From contig JAGOIO010000112.1 of the NCBI GenBank assembly GCA_017995595.1, positions 1 to 5,167 on the forward strand: a DNA stretch of 5,167 nt, given 5' to 3'. Under the pieces are notes generated by a model, which was not told where the DNA came from, made no database searches, and saw only the letters and a program-made list of their open reading frames with translations. A program made the position numbers and the translations under genes. Below, in pieces: positions 1 to 5,003 of the stretch. Position 1 is the first letter of the stretch, and each line of letters opens with the position of its first letter. This DNA is from a bacterium. GTDB taxonomy: Bacteria; Cyanobacteriota; Vampirovibrionia; Gastranaerophilales; Gastranaerophilaceae.

Positions 1-315
1 ATAAAAAACTCTATCCAATATTGATAAAATTCTTCCTGACGGGTGAGCATAATAAACAGGTGTCCCAAAAATAAACCCATCACATTCCTTAGCTTTATTA
101 ATAATCTCATTTACTATGTCTTTTCCAAATATGCATCTTCCTGTATTATTAGTCTTACAGGCCTTACAACCACAACAATCTCTGATTGGTTTTGCATCTG
201 TTGTTATAATCTCAGTTTCAATTCCCTCTTGATTTAAAGTTTTTGAAATTTCACCTAAAGCAATTGACGTACTGCCATTCTTATTTGCACTACCATTTAA
301 CAATAAAACTTTCAT
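1..315 (-). CDS. Flavodoxin-fold FMN reductase / iron-sulfur flavoprotein, N-terminal part (runs off window)
   Basis: The first 105 codons of a cytoplasmic flavoprotein are present; the C-terminus lies beyond the left edge. The N-terminus MKVLLLNGSANKNGST is the beta1 strand and phosphate-binding loop of NADPH-dependent FMN reductase / flavodoxin-like proteins. GTPVYYAHPSGRILSILDR (about 84-102) is the second conserved FMN-binding segment of the family. Cysteines at 47, 50, 53 and 61 form C-x2-C-x2-C-x7-C, the compact motif that binds a 4Fe-4S cluster in Isf-type iron-sulfur flavoproteins, so electron transfer is more likely than simple FMN reduction; the substrate cannot be told. The ATG at 315 is supported by an AGGAG (complement of 323-327) seven bases upstream and by the family-typical N-terminus. 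It follows the tuf terminator and is probably transcribed separately. Family assignment is firm; Isf subtype is inferred from the cysteines. Confidence 0.88.
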   Translation of the reverse strand, partial: MKVLLLNGSANKNGSTSIALGEISKTLNQEGIETEIITTDAKPIRDCCGCKACKTNNTGRCIFGKDIVNEIINKAKECDGFIFGTPVYYAHPSGRILSILDRVFY

Positions 316-332
316 ATTATTACTCCTAAATA

Positions 333-356
333 TAAACTTTTAACATTTAAAGTTTA
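333..356. promoter_or_regulatory. Inverted repeat upstream of flavoprotein gene, possible operator
   Basis: Perfect 8-base arms TAAACTTT and AAAGTTTA are separated by 8 bases, between the tuf terminator and the Shine-Dalgarno of the flavoprotein gene. On the minus strand a TATATT (possible -10) sits at its downstream edge, with only a poor -35 match (TTAAAC) 17 bases upstream. A repressor-type operator over a weak promoter would fit, but AT-rich inverted repeats of this size also arise by chance. Confidence 0.35.
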
Positions 357-370
357 ACACAATTTTTTGC

Positions 371-406
371 AAATAAAAATACCGACTCAAATAAATGAAT
401 CGGTAT
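371..406 (-). terminator. Rho-independent terminator of tuf
   Basis: On the minus strand the arms ATACCGATTCA (complement of 396-406) and TGAGTCGGTAT (complement of 379-389) form an 11-bp stem with one U-G wobble and a 6-base loop, followed by TTTTATTT. The wobble pairs only in the minus-strand RNA (it would be a C/A mismatch on the plus strand), which fixes the orientation. It lies 26 bases beyond the tuf stop codon. Confidence 0.88.
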
Positions 407-431
407 CTTTATGTTTATTTTAAATTATCAA

Positions 432-1640
432 CTAAGCAATAATTTTGTCAACAACACCGGCACCAACTGTTCTGCCGCCTTCTCTGATGGCAAATCTCAT
501 ACCTTCTTCGATGGCAACTGGAGCAATCAATTCAACTGTCATAACAATGTTATCACCAGGCATTACCATTTCACCTTCAAATTGGATTGTACCTGTAACG
601 TCAGTTGTTCTGATATAGAATTGAGGTCTGTATCCAGGGAAGAATGGAGTATGACGTCCACCTTCTTCTTTTTTCAATACATAAACGTTAGCTGTGAACT
701 TTGTATGTGGGTGAATTGAGCCAGGAGCAGCCAAAACTTGACCTCTTTGAACATCTGTTTTATCAACACCACGAAGCAAAGCACCAATGTTATCACCAGC
801 TTGACCTTGATCAAGTTGTTTTCTGAACATTTCAACACCGGTAACGGTTGTTTTCTTAGTATCACCTAAACCAACCAATTCAACTTCATCACCAACTTTA
901 ACCAAACCACGTTCAACACGGCCTGTAGCAACAGTACCACGACCAGTGATTGAGAAGATGTCTTCAATTGGCATCAAGAATGGTTTGTCTAAATCACGTT
1001 CTGGAGTTGGAATATAGTCATCGATAGCGTCCATCAATTCCCAAATTTTATCAACCCATTTATCTTCACCTTTTTTAAGTTTTGGATTAGCTTGGATAGC
1101 TTCCAAAGCTTTAAGAGCTGAACCATGAATAAATGGAATGTTATCTCCGTCGAATTCATAAGAAGTTAACAATTCTCTAACTTCCATTTCAACTAAGTCT
1201 AACAACTCAGGATCATCAACCATATCACATTTGTTCAAGAATACGATCAATCTTGGAACACCAACCTGTCTTGCTAACAAGATGTGTTCACGAGTCTGAG
1301 GCATAGCACCATCAGTAGCTGCAACAACTAGGATAGCTCCGTCCATTTGAGCTGCACCTGTAATCATGTTCTTTACATAATCTGCGTGGCCCGGGCAATC
1401 AACGTGAGCATAGTGTCTTTTATCTGTTTCGTATTCAACGTGAGCAGTTGAAATCGTGATACCTCTCGCTTTTTCTTCTGGAGCAGCATCGATTTCATCG
1501 AATTTCTTTGCTTCTGCTTTTCCTGCTGCAGCCATAACTCCTGTAATTGCTGCTGTCAATGTAGTTTTTCCGTGGTCAACGTGGCCGATTGTACCAACGT
1601 TAACGTGCGGTTTCGTACGTTCATATTTTTCACGTGCCAT
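432..1640 (-). CDS. tuf: Translation elongation factor Tu (EF-Tu)
   Basis: A full-length 402-residue GTPase that carries aminoacyl-tRNA to the ribosomal A site in the cytoplasm. The G domain shows GHVDHGKT at 19-26 (P-loop), RGITI at 59-63 with the switch I threonine at 62, DCPGH at 81-85 with the catalytic histidine at 85, NKCD at 136-139 and GSAL at 173-176. Beta-barrel domains II and III follow (about 210-300 and 300-402), ending in RFAIREGGRTVGAGVV. Relative to E. coli there is a short insertion around 181-193 (ANPKLKKGED), as in cyanobacterial EF-Tu. The ATG at 1640 is preceded by AAAGGAG about 9 bases upstream and gives the canonical MAREKYERTKPHVNVGTIGH start. It has its own promoter behind nusA and a terminator after the stop, so it is probably mainly monocistronic. 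The gene is visibly less AT-rich than its flanks, as expected for a highly expressed gene. No key residue is missing. Confidence 0.99.
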   Translation of the reverse strand: MAREKYERTKPHVNVGTIGHVDHGKTTLTAAITGVMAAAGKAEAKKFDEIDAAPEEKARGITISTAHVEYETDKRHYAHVDCPGHADYVKNMITGAAQMDGAILVVAATDGAMPQTREHILLARQVGVPRLIVFLNKCDMVDDPELLDLVEMEVRELLTSYEFDGDNIPFIHGSALKALEAIQANPKLKKGEDKWVDKIWELMDAIDDYIPTPERDLDKPFLMPIEDIFSITGRGTVATGRVERGLVKVGDEVELVGLGDTKKTTVTGVEMFRKQLDQGQAGDNIGALLRGVDKTDVQRGQVLAAPGSIHPHTKFTANVYVLKKEEGGRHTPFFPGYRPQFYIRTTDVTGTIQFEGEMVMPGDNIVMTVELIAPVAIEEGMRFAIREGGRTVGAGVVDKIIA

Positions 1641-1698
1641 GAGGTTAATCTCCTTTTTTAATTATACTACCTTCACTTATCTACTAAGTATATCCTTT

Positions 1699-1726
1699 AT
1701 TTTATACGCTCAATTTTGATTGTCAA
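1699..1726 (-). promoter_or_regulatory. Sigma-70-type promoter of tuf
   Basis: On the minus strand a consensus -35 TTGACA (complement of 1721-1726) is separated by 16 bases from TAAAAT (complement of 1699-1704), with an AT-rich stretch upstream resembling an UP element. Predicted transcription starts near 1692, giving a leader of about 50 bases. The leader begins with a small hairpin (ACTTA / TAAGT, 1675-1689) and contains the AGGAG site (complement of 1650-1654). The promoter lies entirely in the 132-bp gap after nusA, where no terminator is visible, so readthrough from nusA may add to tuf transcription. Confidence 0.82.
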
Positions 1727-1772
1727 TAATAATTGTAAGCTTTTAAAATAAGGAAAACTCTAGCATTCTTTT

Positions 1773-3035
1773 TTATTGTTGTTCTTCTGTGTTTTCTGTT
1801 TCTTCTGATTGCACTTCTGAAACATTTTCAACATCAGATTCATCAACAACTTGTTGATTCATTTCTTCTTCAACTTCTGACTTTATTGAATCTTCTTCAA
1901 CATTTTCTTCCTGAGAAATTTCTTGGTCTTGATTTTCTTCTTGTTGTTCTGATTGTTCTGCTCTTGCTTGTTCTGCATTTTGCATTTGAGAAACACTCTT
2001 GATGTCAATTTTCCAATTTGTAAGTTTATGAGCTAATCTTACGTTTTGACCTTCACGACCGATAGCAAGGCTTAATTGATCATCTGGAACTACAACAAGT
2101 GCTTCGTGAGCGAATTCATCATCTGCCAAGATATCAACAGAAACAATTCTTGCAGGTGAAAGTGCGTTAACAATGTATTCAACAGGGTCTTCTGACCATC
2201 TCACAATGTCAATTTTTTCATTTTTTAATTCACCTACGATGGTTTGAATTCTGCTTCCTCTTGGTCCAATACATGCTCCAACAGAATCAACTTCAGGATC
2301 ATTTGAGAAAACAGCTATTTTTGTTCTAAACCCGGCTTCTCTTGCGATTGACTTAATTTCAACGATTCCATCTTCAATTTCAGGAACTTCCAATTCAAAA
2401 AGTTCTCTAACAATTTCAGCATGGGCATGTGAAACGATTACTTGAGGAAGTCTTGTTGTTTCTTTTACATTTAAAACAAATACTCTGATTCTTGTTCCAG
2501 GTTTGTAATATTCACCTGGAATTTGTTCTCTTTGAGGCATAATTGCATCAGTTTTACCAATGTTAACAATGACATTTCTGCTTTCAACTCTTTGAACAAT
2601 ACCTGTAGTTAAAGTTCCTTTTTTCTCTAAGAATTCATTTAGAACCATATTTCTTTCAGCTTCTTTTATTCTTTGAGTAATAACTTGTTTTGCTGATTGA
2701 GCAGCGATTCTGCCGAATTGATCAGGAGTAACTTCAATTTTCACCTCATCATCATATTCAACTTCTTCATCAATTTCTTTTGCAGCTTCAAGTGAAATTT
2801 GAGTATCAACATCTTCAACTTCTTTAACAACAGTCATTGTTTTGAAAACACCAATTTCGCCAGATTGCTCATCTAAAATTGCTTCAATATTATCAGCTTC
2901 TTTTATTCTCATATTTTTTTTGTAAGCTGCGACCATAGCATCACAAAGAGAAGAAATTATAACGTCTTTTGATATTCCACGATCTCTTTCCAGTTCTTCA
3001 CAAGCTTCAAATAAAGCTGTACCTATTTTTATCAT
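1773..3035 (-). CDS. nusA: Transcription termination/antitermination factor NusA
   Basis: NusA binds RNA polymerase and nascent RNA, stimulating pausing and hairpin-dependent termination and taking part in antitermination. The 420-residue product has the RNAP-binding N-terminal domain (about 1-130, LFEACEELERDRGISKDVII near the start), an S1 domain (about 138-203), KH1 with the signature SVGACIGPRGSRIQ at 251-264 (GxxG loop 257-260) and KH2 with LSLAIGREGQNVRLAHKL at 321-338 (loop GREG 326-329). After about residue 350 it ends in a 69-residue tail very rich in Glu and Gln with only two basic residues, in place of the acidic repeats AR1/AR2 of E. coli NusA. It is therefore longer than the B. 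subtilis form but lacks recognisable AR domains. The ATG at 3035 has an AAGGAG (complement of 3042-3047) at good spacing. It follows rimP by 31 bases, the conserved rimP-nusA order, and probably shares its transcript. No ylxR or infB follows. Confidence 0.97.
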   Translation of the reverse strand: MIKIGTALFEACEELERDRGISKDVIISSLCDAMVAAYKKNMRIKEADNIEAILDEQSGEIGVFKTMTVVKEVEDVDTQISLEAAKEIDEEVEYDDEVKIEVTPDQFGRIAAQSAKQVITQRIKEAERNMVLNEFLEKKGTLTTGIVQRVESRNVIVNIGKTDAIMPQREQIPGEYYKPGTRIRVFVLNVKETTRLPQVIVSHAHAEIVRELFELEVPEIEDGIVEIKSIAREAGFRTKIAVFSNDPEVDSVGACIGPRGSRIQTIVGELKNEKIDIVRWSEDPVEYIVNALSPARIVSVDILADDEFAHEALVVVPDDQLSLAIGREGQNVRLAHKLTNWKIDIKSVSQMQNAEQARAEQSEQQEENQDQEISQEENVEEDSIKSEVEEEMNQQVVDESDVENVSEVQSEETENTEEQQ

Positions 3036-3066
3036 TTTATTCTCCTTTTATTGTCAAATTTTAACT

Positions 3067-3555
3067 CTAATCTTCTATGTACAATTTTGCTGAATGAATT
3101 TTTTCTCGTTTTATCCATATATTAGATTCATCATCTAGTTTTTGAACATTTAACCCTTCATTTTCATCAAAATCTAAAATCTTTGCTTTAAATACTTTTT
3201 CTTCATCGTCTCCAACGCCTGAATTTAATTTAAGAATAATATTTTTCCCTTTAAATATCAAAAACTCCTTATCAGACTTGAATTTTCGTTCTAACCCTGG
3301 AGAAGAAATTTCTAAGTAATATTTACAAGGAATAATTTCATCTAAAAAGTCATTTAAACTACGAGTGATATTTTCGCAGTCATCGAGAGTAACACCCTTT
3401 GTATAAGAATATATAAAGACTCTCAAAAACCATCTATGATTTTCTTTAACAAATTCAATTTCAACAGGAATAAAATCGAATCTAATCAAAGTATTTTCGA
3501 TTAGAGGTGTGATTTTTTCCATAATTTCTTTTCTGTTAACATTCTCGGGTTTCAT
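3067..3555 (-). CDS. rimP: Ribosome maturation factor RimP
   Basis: RimP is a cytoplasmic assembly factor needed for maturation of the 30S subunit. The 162-residue length is normal. The N-terminal alpha/beta domain carries the signatures WFLRVFI (42-48), GVTLDDCENITRSL (54-67) and YYLEISSPGLER (79-90); the C-terminal Sm-like beta domain occupies about 92-160. The chosen ATG at 3555 has AAAGGA (complement of 3560-3565) four bases upstream. An in-frame Met at residue 12 (ATG at 3522) would also give a plausible N-terminus, but has only a weak AGAAAAG ahead of it. It is followed after 31 bases by nusA, the classical arrangement. Upstream lie a candidate structured RNA with a terminator and a weak proximal promoter, so expression may depend on readthrough of the terminator, on the proximal promoter, or on both. 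Confidence 0.95.
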   Translation of the reverse strand: MKPENVNRKEIMEKITPLIENTLIRFDFIPVEIEFVKENHRWFLRVFIYSYTKGVTLDDCENITRSLNDFLDEIIPCKYYLEISSPGLERKFKSDKEFLIFKGKNIILKLNSGVGDDEEKVFKAKILDFDENEGLNVQKLDDESNIWIKREKIHSAKLYIED

Positions 3556-3590
3556 ATAATCCTTTCACAAAGACATATTTTTGTAAGATA

Positions 3591-3620
3591 TTTTTAGCAT
3601 GCTCAAACACAAATTGACAA
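3591..3620 (-). promoter_or_regulatory. Weak candidate promoter proximal to rimP
   Basis: On the minus strand TTGTCA (complement of 3615-3620) is followed after 18 bases by TAAAAA (complement of 3591-3596), between the terminator at 3636 and the rimP start. It would allow rimP-nusA transcription independent of the upstream RNA. The -10 match is modest in an AT-rich stretch, so this is tentative. Confidence 0.35.
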
Positions 3621-3635
3621 ACTGACCTTACTCAG

Positions 3636-3665
3636 AAAAAAAGAACGAGCAAAAGCCCCGTTCTT
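3636..3665 (-). terminator. Rho-independent terminator of the small RNA / rimP leader
   Basis: On the minus strand AAGAACGGGGC and GCTCGTTCTT form a stem of about 10 pairs with one bulged G and a TTTT loop, directly followed by a run of T. The opposite strand has no T-run after the stem, so it acts on minus-strand transcripts. It lies about 80 bases before the rimP start with no minus-strand protein gene ahead of it, so it ends the small RNA or attenuates rimP-nusA. Confidence 0.85.
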
Positions 3666-3710
3666 ACCACGTGTCGCCTGAAACTAAATTTCAAGCATAC
3701 TAAAACACAT
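3636..3710 (-). ncRNA. Candidate structured small RNA or attenuating leader upstream of rimP-nusA
   Basis: An RNA of about 75 bases is predicted between a near-consensus promoter (3715-3743) and the terminator at 3636-3665. On the minus strand an outer helix pairs TTGTCATGTGTT (complement of 3704-3715) with GACACGTGGTAA (complement of 3664-3675); about the inner seven pairs lie within the predicted transcript. An inner helix pairs GCTTGAAAT (3688-3696) with GTTTCAGGC (3676-3684) around a TTA loop and abuts the outer helix on its 3' side; a 7-base bulge (3697-3703) lies on the 5' side. Several pairs are G-U wobbles that fold only in the minus-strand RNA, matching the promoter and terminator direction. 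It does not resemble a tRNA, 6S, SRP RNA, tmRNA or a riboswitch class I can recognise. It may be a free-standing small RNA or a leader controlling rimP-nusA. Base pairing is direct from sequence; function is unknown. Confidence 0.6.
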
Positions 3711-3714
3711 GACA

Positions 3715-3743
3715 ATAATAACTAAAAAAATACCTAATGTAAA
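3715..3743 (-). promoter_or_regulatory. Sigma-70-type promoter of the candidate small RNA
   Basis: On the minus strand TTTACA (complement of 3738-3743) and TATTAT (complement of 3715-3720) are separated by exactly 17 bases, each one mismatch from consensus. The predicted start is about 3708-3710, which places the 5' arm of the outer helix at the very 5' end of the RNA. Confidence 0.72.
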
Positions 3744-3913
3744 TAGCGATAAACAGATTTAAAGATAAAATAAATTTTAGAAGGTTATTTACAGGGACTT
3801 TCAGGTAATTTGTTTAAAAAAGTTAACAATTAAAAATAAACAAGCAATTATTTAAATCAAAATGACTTTATATAAATATACGGGAAAGTAAAATTAGTAA
3901 TATTAATTAACTT
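3744..3913. other. AT-rich divergent intergenic remainder; probable promoter region of the small plus-strand gene
   Basis: This is the part of the 372-bp gap between rimP and the small gene not covered by the RNA or its promoter. No start-to-stop frame with a ribosome binding site is visible on either strand. A TATAAA at 3871-3876 is a possible -10 for the plus-strand gene, giving a leader of about 45 bases, but no convincing -35 lies 16-18 bases upstream. AT tracts at 3813-3840 could act as an UP element. Confidence 0.4.
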
Positions 3914-3920
3914 AGGGGGA
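3914..3920 (+). promoter_or_regulatory. Strong Shine-Dalgarno of the 63-codon gene
   Basis: AGGGGGA lies 7 bases before the ATG at 3928, an unusually G-rich patch in an otherwise AT-rich leader. It decides the start codon and is the main support for this short frame being translated. Confidence 0.7.
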
Positions 3921-3927
3921 TATAGAT

Positions 3928-4119
3928 ATGAGTTTTGAAATCGGAAATTTTGGCACAAAGAAAAGTAGCAATCCATTTTTGAATGGAATTCAAAAGAAGC
4001 AACAAGAAGAAAATTCTGTAGCATATATGGGAAACCCAATGCAAGCAATTAACAGCATTTTTACCCACGGCGGAGCATCTCACGGAACACAAACTCACGA
4101 TTCAGCCGTAAGAGCATAA
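3928..4119 (+). CDS. Small hydrophilic protein of unknown function, 63 residues
   Basis: I do not recognise this family. The frame is supported by the strong Shine-Dalgarno at 3914-3920, an isolated rho-independent terminator 27 bases past the stop, and A-ending codon use like the neighbouring coaX (GGA, GCA, ACA, CAA). The product has no signal peptide, membrane segment or cysteine. The N-terminal half is polar with a KKSSNPF stretch (11-17) and a charged, glutamine-rich patch KKQQEEN (23-29). The middle reads MGNPMQAINSIF (34-45). The C-terminus has histidines at 47, 52 and 57, an exact H-x4-H-x4-H spacing in three successive five-residue units (HGGAS, HGTQT, HDSAV), and ends VRA. It is transcribed alone, divergently from rimP. 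Metal or nucleic-acid binding through the histidines is speculation. The minus-strand frames over the same bases lack ribosome binding sites and are taken as shadows. Confidence 0.75.
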   Translation: MSFEIGNFGTKKSSNPFLNGIQKKQQEENSVAYMGNPMQAINSIFTHGGASHGTQTHDSAVRA

Positions 4120-4139
4120 GTATTTGCTAAAAAGTTTAT

Positions 4140-4168
4140 TTGATATAAAATAGTCCTGTAACTTTAAT
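4140..4168 (+). promoter_or_regulatory. Candidate promoter of coaX, embedded in the upstream terminator
   Basis: TTGATA (4140-4145) and TTTAAT (4163-4168) are separated by 17 bases, each one mismatch from consensus. The predicted start near 4175 falls in the right arm of the terminator hairpin. The short leader would carry AGGA (4177-4180), 12 bases before the coaX ATG, as an unpaired Shine-Dalgarno. AT-richness makes chance matches common, so confidence is moderate. Confidence 0.5.
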
Positions 4169-4189
4169 TAGATTATAGGACTATTTTTT
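4147..4189 (+). terminator. Rho-independent terminator of the 63-codon gene
   Basis: Arms AAAATAGTCCTGTAA (4147-4161) and TTATAGGACTATTTT (4173-4187) form a 15-bp stem with one G-U wobble and an 11-base loop, running into TTTTTT (4184-4189). The wobble pairs only in plus-strand RNA. It ends three bases before the coaX start codon, so coaX cannot be expressed efficiently from the small gene's transcript. Confidence 0.85.
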
Positions 4190-4192
4190 AAT

Positions 4193-4945
4193 ATGTTATT
4201 AACAGCCGATATAGGAAATACCAATATAACACTTGGACTTTTTGATGATTCAGCATTAATAGAAGAATTCAGATTAGCAAGCGACAAAGATTTATCACTT
4301 GAAGAATATGAAGTTTTACTAAAGACATTGTTCAAAGAATATGATGTTAAGGGCTGTATAGTAGGCTCTGTTGTTGATGAACTTAACAAAAAGTTTAAAA
4401 CTGCAGTAGAAAAAGTTTTTAAGATTACACCTATTTTTGTAAATTACGCAATAAATACAGGAGTAAAATTAGCACTAAAGCACCCAAAAGAAGCAGGTGC
4501 AGACAGAATCGCAAATGCATGCGGAGCGTTTATGTTGTATGAAAGACCTTGTATAGTTATTGACTTTGGTACTGCGACAACATTTGATATTGTAAATAAA
4601 AATGGAGAATTTATTGGTGGAATAATTGCTCCTGGGTTAAATTTACAACTAAAAAGTTTAAACAAATTTACGTCAAAACTTCCTAAAATTGATGTTGCAA
4701 AATCTAAAAGTGCAATCGGAAACAATACGTCAGATGCAATACTTTCAGGGGTAATCAGAGGAGCATCTTGCATGATAGACGGACTTGTAAAACAATGCGA
4801 AAAAGAACTTGGAGAAAAAGTAACACTCGTTGCAACAGGCGGATATTCATCACTTATTGCTGATTACCTTGATCGCCCTTTTGATTTTATAAATCCAACA
4901 CTAACCCTTGAAGGTCTTAGATTTTTGTATAATTTTAATAAATAA
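4193..4945 (+). CDS. coaX: Type III pantothenate kinase
   Basis: CoaX phosphorylates pantothenate with ATP to 4'-phosphopantothenate, the first committed step of coenzyme A synthesis, in the cytoplasm. The 250-residue length is typical. The ASKHA-fold P-loop is DIGNTNITLGLFD (6-18). HPKEAGADRIANACGAF (97-113) holds the substrate-binding GADR motif with the catalytic aspartate at 104. IDFGTATTFDIVN (123-135) is the second nucleotide/cation-binding motif, followed by GEFIGGIIAPGL (138-149) and ATGGYSSLI (214-222). Type III enzymes need a monovalent cation and are not feedback-inhibited by CoA. The ATG at 4193 gives the canonical MLL-DIGNTN start, but the preceding bases are the T-run of the terminator, so the only Shine-Dalgarno candidate is the AGGA at 4177-4180. 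Not in a visible operon with other CoA genes. Confidence 0.97.
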   Translation: MLLTADIGNTNITLGLFDDSALIEEFRLASDKDLSLEEYEVLLKTLFKEYDVKGCIVGSVVDELNKKFKTAVEKVFKITPIFVNYAINTGVKLALKHPKEAGADRIANACGAFMLYERPCIVIDFGTATTFDIVNKNGEFIGGIIAPGLNLQLKSLNKFTSKLPKIDVAKSKSAIGNNTSDAILSGVIRGASCMIDGLVKQCEKELGEKVTLVATGGYSSLIADYLDRPFDFINPTLTLEGLRFLYNFNK

Positions 4946-4971
4946 CACTTTTAAATTTTAAATAAAAGAGT

Positions 4972-4977
4972 TATAAT
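4972..4977 (+). promoter_or_regulatory. Candidate -10 of the pilin-like gene
   Basis: A perfect TATAAT lies in the 58-bp gap after coaX; the predicted start near 4984 leaves a leader of about 20 bases carrying GAGG (4991-4994). The -35 position is AT-rich (TTTTAA at 4949-4954) and matches consensus poorly, so strength is uncertain. Confidence 0.45.
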
Positions 4978-5003
4978 ATTTATACTAAGTGAGGTACTAG
5001 TAA

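Noticed and set aside
43..237. Plus-strand 64-codon frame
   Set aside because: It lies antisense to the flavoprotein gene, has no ribosome binding site and encodes no recognisable protein.
411..719. Plus-strand 102-codon frame
   Set aside because: Antisense shadow of the 3' end of tuf, beginning inside the intergenic region near the tuf terminator.
674..865. Minus-strand 63-codon frame
   Set aside because: Out-of-frame shadow within tuf; the EF-Tu frame is unambiguous.
1456..1719. Plus-strand 87-codon frame over the tuf start and promoter
   Set aside because: Antisense shadow of tuf with no ribosome binding site.
3614..3619. Plus-strand TTGACA as a -35 element
   Set aside because: The position 16-18 bases downstream is an A-run within the minus-strand terminator, with no -10 and no plus-strand gene nearby.
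3664..3715. tRNA ahead of rimP, as metY in E. coli
   Set aside because: The helices do not form a cloverleaf, and no TTC T-loop or CCA-type acceptor end is present.
3857..4098. Two overlapping minus-strand 63-codon frames
   Set aside because: They lie antisense to the small plus-strand gene, which has a strong Shine-Dalgarno and a matching terminator; neither minus frame has a Shine-Dalgarno.
4168..4773. Minus-strand frames at 4168-4389 and 4444-4773
   Set aside because: Antisense shadows of coaX, whose catalytic motifs are intact in the plus frame.
4944..4972. Hairpin AACACTTTTA / TAAAAGAGTT after coaX as a terminator
   Set aside because: The stem is nearly all A-T with a mismatch, overlaps the coaX stop codon, and is followed by ATAATATTT rather than a T-run. 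It is more likely AT-rich promoter DNA of the pilin gene.
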